Shown here piece by piece: positions 9,175-18,500 of a DNA stretch of 64,000 bases. A model generated the notes under the pieces. It saw only the letters and a list, made by a program, of their open reading frames with translations. It did no database searches and was not told the DNA's origin. Source of the DNA: Polyangiaceae bacterium (lineage in GTDB: Bacteria > Myxococcota_A > Polyangia > Polyangiales > Polyangiaceae); contig JANXOF010000095.1 in the NCBI GenBank assembly GCA_025353725.1, positions 1-64,000 of the forward strand, in the 5' to 3' direction. How positions within the stretch are numbered: the stretch's first letter is position 1; each line of letters starts with the position of its first letter. A program made the translations under genes and the position numbers.

Positions 9175-9315
9175 GACGACAACCTCCTCCGCCTGACCGG
9201 AACCACTCCGGAGTACGTTAGACACATGCTCTGACATTGGCGCACCCTGGGCCAAGCGAACGGCGATTCTTTTTTCGGGACGCGTTGTCGCGCCAGGTTT
9301 AGACGGCTTTGCGCC

Positions 9316-9729
9316 ATGACGCTGGAGGAGTTCGACAAACAGTTCAAGGCCCTGGTAACCGCTGATTCCGCGCGAACCGAAAACGTAGGCTGCCTCGCGT
9401 GCGAAGCCTGCGAAGCCTGCGCTGATTCGACTTTTTTGACCGAGTGCGAACGCGTCGTCCGTTCCAACTACTGCTCGCGGTGCGTCGACTGCGCGGAGTG
9501 CTCGCGGTGTATCCGGTGCAAGGCATGCACGTCGTGCACGCACTGCGACACGTGTGAACGCTGCGCCGGAAGCGCGTATCTCGAGCGGTGCGTTGGGCTT
9601 TCAGGCTGCACCTACTGCTTTGGCTGCGTGGGGCTGTCCAAAAAAGACTTCTATATCTTAAACCAGCCGTATGAACGCCAAGCCTACTTTGACAAGCTTG
9701 CCGAGCTTCGCCGCGTCGTGAGGCGCTAA
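9316..9729 (+). CDS. Small protein with cysteine at every third residue
   Basis: A 137-residue protein with about 20 cysteines. The central part contains eleven consecutive CxxC steps with period exactly three, flanked by CxxC clusters near residues 26-35 and 104-114. There is no signal peptide or membrane segment, so it is probably cytoplasmic. The ends are ordinary charged sequence (MTLEEFDKQF at the start; a YERQAYFDKLAELR helix at the end). Similar cysteine-rich proteins in myxobacterial genomes are sometimes mislabelled as CaiB/BaiF family; that label has no support here. A metal-thiolate cluster or a disulfide-stacked repeat is the natural guess. Its stop lies two bases before dtd, so the two genes are probably co-transcribed. 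The gene is certain enough; the function is unknown. Confidence 0.75.
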   Translation: MTLEEFDKQFKALVTADSARTENVGCLACEACEACADSTFLTECERVVRSNYCSRCVDCAECSRCIRCKACTSCTHCDTCERCAGSAYLERCVGLSGCTYCFGCVGLSKKDFYILNQPYERQAYFDKLAELRRVVRR

Positions 9730-9731
9730 AC

Positions 9732-10178
9732 GTGAGGGCTGTCGTTCAGCGTGTCGCCTGGGCAAACGTCGTTGTCGATGGCGTGATGGTCGGCTCGATC
9801 GACCGAGGGCTGCTTATCTATCTCGGGATCGGCAAGGGCGACGATGAAGCGGCACGCGCGTACGTTCTTGGGAAAATCGTCGGCCTTCGCATTTTCCCGA
9901 GTGACGCAGGAAAAATGGACCACAGCGTCGTCGACATCGGCGGCGCTCTTCTCGTCGTGAGCCAATTTACACTTTACGGCGACGTCAAAAAAGGTCTTCG
10001 GCCGAGCTTCGAGTCTGCCATGCCACCCGACCTCGCAGAAGAGCACTACGCCGCATTCGTGCGCGAGGCTCGCGCGCTTGGGGTAACGGTTGCGACAGGC
10101 ACGTTCCGGGCGGACATGGCCGTTGCCAGCTTAAACGATGGCCCCGTGACGATTGGAATCGACAGCGCAAAAGCATGA
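9732..10178 (+). CDS. dtd: D-aminoacyl-tRNA deacylase Dtd
   Basis: Cytoplasmic proofreading enzyme that hydrolyses D-aminoacyl-tRNA (and Gly-tRNA-Ala). The 148-residue length is normal. The two active-site signatures are both present: SQFTLYGD at 77-84 and NDGPVTI at 135-141, containing the Gly-cisPro pair. GTG start two bases after the stop of the cysteine-rich gene; the protein begins MRAVVQRV, as expected for the family. It is followed by an overlapping or closely spaced small membrane protein gene. Confidence 0.96.
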   Translation: MRAVVQRVAWANVVVDGVMVGSIDRGLLIYLGIGKGDDEAARAYVLGKIVGLRIFPSDAGKMDHSVVDIGGALLVVSQFTLYGDVKKGLRPSFESAMPPDLAEEHYAAFVREARALGVTVATGTFRADMAVASLNDGPVTIGIDSAKA

Positions 10179-10209
10179 TGGCGAGAACGGCTTGGCAACG
10201 CATCAAAAG

Positions 10210-10581
10210 ATGCGCGAGCATGGTCACGTGAATCAAGGCGAGAGTCAGGACCAGCACGAGGCGGCGTTCGACCCTTTGTGGGCGCGCGTAACGGAGTCTT
10301 GGGAAGACGAAGTCGCGCATCAACACGCGCTGAGCTACGCACTCGAGCACGATAGGCTCGCGGACATCGCGGGTCGCTATCGTGCGCTGCTGGAAGATCC
10401 GGTAAAATCCGCGCGAGCGAAAAAGCAAATCGCTGTCATCGTTGTTACCGCCACTCAACTGTTGGTCGCGACGAAGACGCCTGCTCGCGTCGAAGTGCCA
10501 TGGCGATGGACGGCCAGCGTCGCGGCGTGCTGCTTCGTCGTCGTCGCGTTCCTTGCATACAAGGTTCTTCGTCATCGCTGA
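10210..10581 (+). CDS. Hypothetical protein with C-terminal membrane anchor
   Basis: A protein of about 123 residues that I do not recognise. The first 80 residues are charged and helical (WARVTESWEDEVAHQHALSY region) and contain several histidines. One hydrophobic segment lies close to the C-terminus (roughly residues 97-117), followed by KVLRHR, which suggests a tail-anchored inner-membrane protein. The frame is open back to a TTG at 10153, which would overlap the end of dtd; the ATG at 10210 is chosen, but neither start has a clear ribosome binding site. It probably belongs to the same transcript as the cysteine-rich gene and dtd. Confidence 0.6.
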   Translation: MREHGHVNQGESQDQHEAAFDPLWARVTESWEDEVAHQHALSYALEHDRLADIAGRYRALLEDPVKSARAKKQIAVIVVTATQLLVATKTPARVEVPWRWTASVAACCFVVVAFLAYKVLRHR

Positions 10582-10750
10582 CACCCCTCGCGCTCTCGAA
10601 CGAGAAGCGGTAGGCGATTCACAGCATCAGACCGGCCGCGCGCACCAGGCTCTGGATCCGTGAGGGCTCAGCCGAAAGGCCAGGCAGAGGCCAGAGCGCC
10701 ATAAAACCAAGATCTGTTCAACGCTAGCGGAAGTCTGCGTACGTGGCCCA

Positions 10751-12022
10751 ATGTGTGCAGACCTCGGCAGAATGACCGCACGCCGCTTTTCTTTCGCGCG
10801 ACTCGTTTCGTGCGCGCTCGCCGCAGCACTTTCGAGTGCGGTAGGCTGCGCGGCAACCAGTCCTTCCGAGGCACAAGCCACCGATACGTCAGCACTCGCC
10901 GACCGCGTTTTGACGAAAGAGGACTGGCCCGCATGCCGATGGAGCTTCGATTCGACGGGGATTACAGAAGCCCATAAAACGATCGCCAAGCCAGGTGACG
11001 GCGTCACCATTGCTCAAATCGACACGGGATACCTCCCGAGCCCGCACTTCGACTTGGGGTCCACCGTCGAGCGCGGCGTGTGGCTACCGCCTGTAGCCAT
11101 CGGACGGCCGTACCCAAGCCTCAACGCCTACGAGACCACCAGCTGGGATCCACTCGACCAACCCATCGATGATCCGATGACCAACTGGGGCCATGGCGCG
11201 ACGACCGCAGGCATGATTGTGAACCGTGCGTCGAGCATTCTCCCCGTTTCTGGAATAGCGCCTTACGCGAAGCTCATTCCCTACCGTATTGCACCTAGCG
11301 TTATCGTTGGCAATCAAGGTGGAGGGGCATTGGGCAGCGTCCAAGGCATGGCGCGCGCCATCCGAAATGCGACGTCGCTCGACGTCGACATCATCAACAT
11401 CAGTATGGGTGCCCTCATCGACACGAGCGGGCCTCGAGTCACGGGCGGCGTGTTGGGCTTTCCAGGCGGCGACTCAAACGAACTCGAAGAGGCCATTAAT
11501 GCCGCGTTCGACGCAGGAATTATCGTCAACGCCGCCGCCGGACACGGCGTCCCGAGCTACCTCGACTTTCTCCATTTTTTCCCAGCCAGCGCCCTTCCGC
11601 GAGGTGCAAATGCGGTCGCGGCGTCTCAACCTGGAAACTCGCCCTGGGGTTCCACGATTGCCTCCAAGCACGTGACAGTCTCCGCACCTGGGGCCGAGAT
11701 TTGCTACGTCAGGCCGCGCGTCGAGTCGTGGACTCCAGGCGTGCTCAGCGAGGCTGCGTTGCAAGAAATCAAAGCGCAGTTCGTCGTAAAAAAAGGTAGC
11801 GGCACCTCTTTCGCGACAGCCTACGTCTCGGGGATGGCTGCGATTTGGCTGGGTGAGATGAAGCGCAGCTATCCCTCCGTCGCGAAGAAAAAAATTGCCG
11901 CCGCGTTCAAAGCGCTTCTTGCCGGACCAGGTGTCACGGTACCGACGGGCTGGAAGAGAGATCAGTACGGGAGCGGCGTTATCAACCTCACGAACCTCAT
12001 GAAATCCCCTCCAAACTTTTGA
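10751..12022 (+). CDS. Subtilisin-like S8 serine protease, lipoprotein
   Basis: Predicted surface or periplasmic serine protease of 423 residues. The N-terminus has a lipobox-like end (SSAVGC, Cys33) after a hydrophobic segment, suggesting a lipoprotein. The catalytic triad is Asp91 in AQIDTGY, His148 in NWGHGATTAG and Ser353 in GSGTSFATAYVSG, with oxyanion Asn260 in VNAAAGHG. No long propeptide is evident, and the domain ends near the C-terminus. Two starts are possible: ATG at 10751 or the in-frame ATG at 10772 (MTARRFSFARL), which gives a more typical signal peptide; neither has a strong ribosome binding site. It stands alone, convergent with pdxA 16 bases downstream. Confidence 0.87.
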   Translation: MCADLGRMTARRFSFARLVSCALAAALSSAVGCAATSPSEAQATDTSALADRVLTKEDWPACRWSFDSTGITEAHKTIAKPGDGVTIAQIDTGYLPSPHFDLGSTVERGVWLPPVAIGRPYPSLNAYETTSWDPLDQPIDDPMTNWGHGATTAGMIVNRASSILPVSGIAPYAKLIPYRIAPSVIVGNQGGGALGSVQGMARAIRNATSLDVDIINISMGALIDTSGPRVTGGVLGFPGGDSNELEEAINAAFDAGIIVNAAAGHGVPSYLDFLHFFPASALPRGANAVAASQPGNSPWGSTIASKHVTVSAPGAEICYVRPRVESWTPGVLSEAALQEIKAQFVVKKGSGTSFATAYVSGMAAIWLGEMKRSYPSVAKKKIAAAFKALLAGPGVTVPTGWKRDQYGSGVINLTNLMKSPPNF

Positions 12023-12038
12023 CCACCTCAACCAAGAC

Positions 12039-13070
12039 TTAGGTTTGCGGGCCTCGGACGAGGCGTGCGGCGAGTTTCATCGCCTCAAGCATTCCGCCCG
12101 CGCTCGCCGTGCCTTTTCCCGCCCGATCGTAGGCCGTGCCGTGGTCGACGCTGGTACGCACGATCGGCAGCCCGAGAGAGACGTTAACCGCTTCGCCAAA
12201 CCCGAGGAGTTTCATCGGGATCGTGGCTTGATCGTGATACATCGCGACGACTCCCGCGAACCCGCCTGCTGCCGCGATACGAAACGCACTCTCCGCCGGT
12301 ACAGGCCCCACCACCTCAATCGCCAGGTTTGAGGCCTCGATTCGGCGTCGCGCGATCGCTATTCCTGGCACGATAAAGCGCTTTTCCTCATCGCCAAGGA
12401 GGCCATTTTCACCCGCATGAGGATTCAGCGATGCTACCGCGAGGACGCCGCGCGCACCGACGGGTTGTAGCCTATCGAGAAGCCACGCCGTCCAATACAC
12501 GGCGCGGGCAACGGGCGCCGGCCGGATGGCGAGAGGCACCAACGCGAGCGGCAAGTGGGTCGTAACGAGCGACGTTGTGAGTGCCCCGGTATGAAACGCC
12601 ATCGTAACTTCGCCAGCCCCCAAACGAGCGGCAAGGTGCTCAGTGTGGCCAAGAAAGCCCTTTGCACCCAAACCGCCGGAGCGCGCGATGGCGTCCTTGC
12701 TCACAGGACCCGTGACGATGGCATCTGCCGCGCCCGAGGCGACAAGGTCGGTTGCGGCGTCGATCCACGCGAGCTGTGAGGCACCGGCCGCGCGCGAGAG
12801 ATTGCCGGGCCGCCGGTCGGTCAGCTTGAGGCCTCTTACCGGCTCGAGCACGGCTATCGCCGACGATTCCCACGCGGCTTCGACGGAAGCGACCTTCGCG
12901 ATACACGCAGGGTCGACGCCGATCGTCCGTGCGGCCGCGCGCACGGCCCCCACATCGCCGACGAGCACGATACCGACGCGCTTGTCGGCCTTGCGCATGG
13001 CGAGTGCCCCCGCGAGCGAAACTTCGGGACCGATGCCGCACGGGCACCCGATGCTCACCGCAAGCTTCAC
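12039..13070 (-). CDS. pdxA: 4-hydroxythreonine-4-phosphate dehydrogenase PdxA
   Basis: NAD-dependent enzyme of DXP-dependent pyridoxal phosphate synthesis that oxidises 4-phosphohydroxy-L-threonine; 343 residues, close to the usual 330. Metal-binding histidines are visible in GHTEHLA, TTHLPLALVP and MYHDQATIPMK, and the C-terminal DHGTAYDRAGKGTA motif is intact. The N-terminal loop reads GCPCGIGPE where most homologues have GDPAGIGPE, an unusual double cysteine. The GTG at 13070 starts the protein exactly at the conserved VKLAVSIG strand; the longer frame overlaps the upstream response-regulator gene. The regulator gene ends 29 bases upstream on the same strand, so the two may be co-transcribed. 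Confidence 0.92.
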   Translation of the reverse strand: MKLAVSIGCPCGIGPEVSLAGALAMRKADKRVGIVLVGDVGAVRAAARTIGVDPACIAKVASVEAAWESSAIAVLEPVRGLKLTDRRPGNLSRAAGASQLAWIDAATDLVASGAADAIVTGPVSKDAIARSGGLGAKGFLGHTEHLAARLGAGEVTMAFHTGALTTSLVTTHLPLALVPLAIRPAPVARAVYWTAWLLDRLQPVGARGVLAVASLNPHAGENGLLGDEEKRFIVPGIAIARRRIEASNLAIEVVGPVPAESAFRIAAAGGFAGVVAMYHDQATIPMKLLGFGEAVNVSLGLPIVRTSVDHGTAYDRAGKGTASAGGMLEAMKLAARLVRGPQT

Positions 13071-13099
13071 ATAAGCTCGCTTTCCGCGCGCCTCGCACT

Positions 13100-13822
13100 T
13101 CACTTCGTACGCTTTCGACTCGGTTCGCCACCGCCGTCGCCGGGACTGCGCAACTTGTAACCGGCTCCCCGCAGCGTCTCGAGTGGAAAGGCCTCGCCGA
13201 GCTTCATTCGCAATCTGCGCACGTGGATGTCGACGGTCCGTGCGCCTCCTTCGTATCGCCCTCCCCAAACCCGGGCAAGCAGCGCTTCTCTCGAAAAGAG
13301 ACGTCCCCGATTGTGCGCGAGGAACGCGAGCAGCGCGAACTCCTTGGCCGTGAGCGCAATGGCGGCGCCATCCACGAGCACCTCGTGCGCGGCGCGGTCC
13401 ACCACGAGTCGTCCGACCTTCGTGCGTTCCTCGGTCGCAAATTCACTTCGCTTCCATTCGAGTTGTTTGATGCGTGCGTAAAGCTCCGACGGAACGCACG
13501 GAAGGACGATGAAGTCATCGAACCCACTTGCGGGTTCGACCCGAGCGATCTGTCGCGGGGAGACCGCAACAATCGCAGGGGCGTCCGAAAGTTCGGCCGT
13601 ACGCCGCACCGCTCGGAGCGCCGCGACCGCAAGATCAGGTCGCTCGCCCGCCTCAATAACAATAGCGCGAGCGGACGCTCCGTCTTGGTCGAAAAGTGAA
13701 GCGCCCTCCTCCCATAAGTCGAGCGTCCGCACCTCAGCGCCCAGGGTTCGGAGCAGCGATGCCGCCCCGTCGGGCGCTTCGAGATCAGGCCCGTGACCAA
13801 TGACGACGACGAACGACGGCAT
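13100..13822 (-). CDS. OmpR/PhoB-type regulator with degenerate receiver
   Basis: DNA-binding protein of 240 residues. The C-terminal half (about 135-226) is a clear OmpR-type winged helix: LTAKEFALLAFLAHNRGRLF, then RTVDIHVRRLRMKLGE and the GAGYKL wing. The N-terminal 120 residues have the receiver fold pattern, but the key residues are missing. The acidic pair near residue 10 is absent, the phosphoacceptor strand ends IVIEAGE with Glu57 in place of Asp, and the usual Lys before Pro in the last strand is Leu (VLPCVP, 106-111). It is therefore probably not controlled by phosphorylation at a canonical site. No histidine kinase is adjacent. It sits between pdxA and tldD on the same strand. Confidence 0.85.
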   Translation of the reverse strand: MPSFVVVIGHGPDLEAPDGAASLLRTLGAEVRTLDLWEEGASLFDQDGASARAIVIEAGERPDLAVAALRAVRRTAELSDAPAIVAVSPRQIARVEPASGFDDFIVLPCVPSELYARIKQLEWKRSEFATEERTKVGRLVVDRAAHEVLVDGAAIALTAKEFALLAFLAHNRGRLFSREALLARVWGGRYEGGARTVDIHVRRLRMKLGEAFPLETLRGAGYKLRSPGDGGGEPSRKRTK

Positions 13823-13874
13823 CTAACAAACTGCCGCAAGACCCCGCACGACGCGCGGAGGACGCGTCACGGGC

Positions 13875-15323
13875 CTAAATTTTGGTGCCACCGACGGTGA
13901 TCGAACTAATCTTAATCGTTGGGCAGCCAACACCCACAGGAACGCTTTGACCATCTTTTCCGCAGGTCCACACGCCGTCCGAGGTCTCGACATCATTGCC
14001 GAGCATTGCGACTTTACGGAGCACGTCAGGGCCATTTCCAATAAGGTTTACGCCCTTGAGAGGCGCCGTGATCTTTCCGTCTTCGACGAGGTAGCTCTCC
14101 GTGAGCGAAAACACGAAGTCGCCATTCGAGATGTCCACCTGACCGCCACCAAACCGCTTGGCGAAGATGCCTCGCTTAACGGTTTTCAAAATTTCTTCAG
14201 CGTCGTGCGGCCCCGCGAGAAGGATCGTGTTGGTCATGCGAGGCATCGGGGCGGACGCGAAGCTCTCGCGACGTCCGTTCCCGCTCGGCCCTAGCTTGTA
14301 ATGATTAGCGCTGAGACGATCGTGCATGTAACCGACGAGCTTGCCATTCTCAATAAGGACGCTCGACCGAGGTTCGTTGCCTTCGTCGTCAACGTTGATC
14401 GAACCTCGCGATTGAAGGAGCGTCGCGTCATCTACGACGGTGCAACACTCACTCGCCACGAGCTGCCCTATCTGGTTGGCGTAGTTGCTCGTTCCTTTGC
14501 GGTTGAAGTCGGCTTCGAGGCCATGCCCGACTGCCTCGTGGAGTAGAATGCCGCTGTCGCCGGGCGCGAGTACGACCTCCATCTGGCCCGCCGGTGCCTC
14601 TTGGGCATCAAGCATCAGAATAGCTTGCTCCGCGGCCTTAACCGCATGCCATTCTGGAGATCTACCGTCGAAATAGCCTAGCGTCGTCCGGCCACCGCCC
14701 CCAGAGCTCCCGTCTTGTCGCTTGCCGTCACGCTCCGCGATCACGCGAACGCCGAAGCGCATGAGCGGCTGAACGTCCCGCGCAAGCTTGCCATCGCTGG
14801 TCACCACGAGAATCTCGCGTATCTCTTCGGCGAACGAGCACTCGACCTTCACGACAAGCTTGTCGTGCGCGTGCGCAGCGGCCGCCGCGCGCTCCAAGAT
14901 TCTTCGCTTCTCCATCCCTGGAACGTCGAGCGTGACCTTGTCGAGTTCGTAGCGGCTGGGCAACGTCCGGCCGACGTTTACTTTTACAGGTAAAGATGCG
15001 CCGCCGCCCGTCGCGATCGAAGCTGCCGTTTCGGCCGCACGCTTCATCGCGTCCCAATCGAGCTTCTCCGTGTACGCGTAGCCCGTCGCATCTCCCTGTT
15101 GAGCGCGAACGCCAAGCCCCATCGAAACGCCGCGCGATGCGCTCTTGAGAATCCCGTCATCGAAAACGAGGCCTCCCGCCGCGCGATATTCGAAAAAAAG
15201 ATCGGCGTAGTCAGCGCCGCGCCCGAGGGCTACCGAGAGGAGTCGTTCGGCGAGCGTCGTATCGATTTCGCTCGCGCCCCCAGGACCGAAGGGCGCTCGA
15301 TAGAGCGCGGAGTGAGTCGCCAT
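13875..15323 (-). CDS. tldD: Metalloprotease TldD
   Basis: Zinc metalloprotease subunit of the TldD/TldE (PmbA) pair, which trims unfolded peptides and matures certain RiPPs such as microcin B17. The 482-residue length is normal. The HExxxH zinc motif HEAVGHG lies at 262-268 and the glycine-rich C-terminal half is intact. The start was set at ATG 15323 because the longer frame adds a non-homologous tail and reduces the divergent promoter region. No TldE/PmbA partner is in this window; the active form in E. coli is a heterodimer, so the partner must be elsewhere or the protein works alone. The large TPR gene starts 185 bases away in the opposite direction. Confidence 0.93.
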   Translation of the reverse strand: MATHSALYRAPFGPGGASEIDTTLAERLLSVALGRGADYADLFFEYRAAGGLVFDDGILKSASRGVSMGLGVRAQQGDATGYAYTEKLDWDAMKRAAETAASIATGGGASLPVKVNVGRTLPSRYELDKVTLDVPGMEKRRILERAAAAAHAHDKLVVKVECSFAEEIREILVVTSDGKLARDVQPLMRFGVRVIAERDGKRQDGSSGGGGRTTLGYFDGRSPEWHAVKAAEQAILMLDAQEAPAGQMEVVLAPGDSGILLHEAVGHGLEADFNRKGTSNYANQIGQLVASECCTVVDDATLLQSRGSINVDDEGNEPRSSVLIENGKLVGYMHDRLSANHYKLGPSGNGRRESFASAPMPRMTNTILLAGPHDAEEILKTVKRGIFAKRFGGGQVDISNGDFVFSLTESYLVEDGKITAPLKGVNLIGNGPDVLRKVAMLGNDVETSDGVWTCGKDGQSVPVGVGCPTIKISSITVGGTKI

Positions 15324-15508
15324 CTGCGCAATGTACCCGCGAACGTTCCGTTGAGGAAGCACGGCCGACGAAACCCCGACCCCAGATCTGGCTGGATGAA
15401 TTGCAAGACTGAAACCTTTGCCATCCCCCCGGCGAATCGTTCGCGAGTAACCCCGATGGGAAGTAGGCAAGCCGGTAGAAGTCGCGCTATTCTGGCTTTT
15501 GGCAGAAC

Positions 15509-18500
15509 GTGGCGATCAACCGCGACAAAGTGCTCGAGTCCGCACAAAAGTACGTCGATAAAAAGAAGTACGACAAGGCGGTCCTCGAGTACCAAAAACT
15601 CATCGAAGCCGATCCGAACGATGCTCGGACGCTGCTCAAGATCGGCGATCTACAGGCGAAACAGGCGCTTTATGCCGAGGCGATCGCGACCTATGAAACG
15701 GTCGGAAAGCTCTACGCACACCAAGGCTTCGCGCTCAAAGCGATCGCTGTTTACAAGCAGATCCGCGAGATTGTGGCCAAGCACGTTCCTCAACTCGAGG
15801 AGCGCTACGGACACGTCGCCCCGAAGCTGGCCGAGCTCTACCAGCAGCTGGGACTTACCAGCGACGCGCTAGCCGCGCTCGACGAGGTCGCGACGCGTCT
15901 CCAGCGCCAGCAGCGGGACCCCGAAGCGATCGATGTCTTCCGGAAGATCGTGGAGCTCGACCCGACGAATCCGCTCCCGCATCTTCGCCTTGCCGAGGCA
16001 CTTTCTCGTGTCAAAGACGTCGAGGGAGCGGTCTTCGAGTTCAAGACGGCCGCTTCGCAGCTCAAGGGCATCGGTCGACGAGATGATGCGATCAAGGTGA
16101 TCGAGCGGCTTTTGCATCACCGGCAGGATTCAGAGCAGGCGCGGATTTGCGCCGAACTCTACTTGTCCCGAGGACAGCCTCAGGACGGTATGCAGGCGCT
16201 CTCGAAACTGCAGGTATGTTTCCAGGCGAATCCTCGTGACTTCGACACGCTCGCGCTTCTCGCGCGGGCGTTTAACGCGATTGGCCAGGGCACAAAAGCC
16301 ATCGAAGTCCAAAAGGAGATGGCCCGCGTGGCGCGCGATGCGGGCAAACAAGACCTCTTTCGCGAGATCGTGGAGCGGCTGCTTCGCGTCTCGCCGCACG
16401 ACGAAGGTGTGCGGAAGCTCGCGACCCAGGCGGGGCAGTCTCCCGCGCAAAGTGGATCAAGTCAGGCGTTCGCAGTTGCTGGAAGCCAGGTAGCCCCGCT
16501 GCCCCCGAGCGCCGTTTCGCAGATGCCGCGGACGCCCCCCAATCCAGACCCCAGCGGGGTGTCGGCTCAGAGGTCACAGGGAGCCTACTCAGATTCGCGA
16601 CAAGGCTCCTACAGCGGCCCACAACCGGGATTCGGACAGCAGGGTGGACCTGTATCTCGACCCGGCGCTTACGGGATGCAGGTCCAAGCACCTACACTTT
16701 CGCGGCCCATCTCGGCTCCTCAATTCGCTGCCCCCCCTCAATTCGCTGCCCCCCCTCAATTTCCCCCTTCCCCTCCTGCGCTCTCGCGACCGTCTTTCGC
16801 GCAAGCCTCTGGTCAGGCCTATCCGGCCCAGCCGTTTCAAAACCCACCGGAAGAAGAACTCGATGACGACGTCGAGGAGCTCGATGAGAATTCATACGAG
16901 GAAGTAGAGGCGGAAGAAGTCCTCGACGAAGCCGCGCAAGCGGAGGTCTATCAGGAGGCACGGGTCTTCGACGCGCGCGCCGCGTACACGGAGGAGCGCC
17001 CGCAGATCGCGTACGAGCAGCGCCACGACGCAGAAGCGGAAGCCTTCGAGGAAGAAGACGTTTCGCCAGATACTTCCGAGCAGGTTCACAAGGCGCTCGC
17101 GGACGCGAACTCGTTTCGCCGCGTACGTCTCTTCGCGCGAGCGCTCGATTCACTACGGCGCGGTCTTGAAATCGACCCTCGCTCGATGGATTTGCATGAG
17201 GTCTACCGAGATATTTTGATCGAGTCGGGACAAACCGACAGCGCAGTGGAGGAGATGCTCCTCATCGCAACACTCTACATCGACTCGCTCGACAGCGACT
17301 CTGCCGCGCGAGCGCTCCAGGATGTACTTGCCTTCGACCCGCGAAACGGCCGGGCTGTTGACCTGCTTCAGGAGCTCGGTTACGAAGTTGTCGACGACGG
17401 AGATGAAGGAGACGAGGACTACGCGGACGAGCTCAACACAGCCGCGCGCGGCGAAACTCCTAACTTTGAATTGGGCTCTGGCGCAGCGGGTCTGCTACCA
17501 GCCTACGATCTGGAAGAGTCCGCTTCCACGGGCATCTCGCCCTCCGGCGGATACGAACCTGGCCGATACGAACGCCGCGATGAGGTCGTAGGAGCGTCGG
17601 CTTTCGAGCCACTGGAAGAGACGTTGGGGAACGATTCCGGCGACGAGCTGCCAAGCTTTCCGCTTGATGAACCCGACGCCGACCTGCCCGGCACCTACGC
17701 AGACGCACAGACCGCCGAACGAGTGAATGCTGAGCCTATCGCGAGTGAAGCGTATGGCGCAGTCGAAAGGTTTAGGGATGCAAATGTCGTCCCCGAACAC
17801 AGCTCGCCGCGCCCCACGAGTGTGCGCGCGCCATCCTATGCACCGGGCGGAAGCTTGGGGGCTGCCGCCAGCGGTGAACTTGAAGACGCGCTCGACGAGG
17901 CCGAGTTTTTCTGCTCGCGCGGGCTCCTCGACGACGCGCGCTCGATCCTCTTCGAACAGCTGGCGAAGCACCCAAACAATCCGCTGCTCCGGGAACGCCT
18001 CGCCGAACTCGATGCCCAAGACGAGCATCGAGCAGGCGAAACGGCGGGGCCGCGACCACGAGACAATCCGGACGCCGCCTACGACATTGCGACCTCCCTC
18101 GATGCGCTAGAGAGCCTCGATTACGACGCCATTCAGCCAGCTGAGGGCCACGCGGGCCCCGACCAGCAGGTCGACGTAGAAGAGGTGTTTGCAAAGTTCA
18201 AGGAGGGAGTCGCAAAGCAGATCAGCGTCGACGACTCCGACTCGCACTACAACTTAGGCATCGCCTACAAAGAGATGATGCTGATCGACGACGCGATTCG
18301 CGAGTTCGAGGTCGCAGCACTGGACCCGAAACGCGAGTGCGTCTGTCGTTCGATGATTGGTATGATTCAGCTTGAGCGCGGAAGGCTCAACGAGGCTATC
18401 GACGCCTTCTTGCTCGGCCTCAACTCCCCTCACAAAGACGCACAGCAAGAGACCGTACTTTGTTACGAAATCGGCGCTGCCTATGAGGCCAAGAAAGTGA

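Noticed and set aside
10742-10758. TGGCCC...GTGCA resembling a sigma-54 -24/-12 site
   Set aside because: It overlaps the likely start of the S8 protease gene, the -12 box is one base short of consensus, and no activator site was seen; probably chance.
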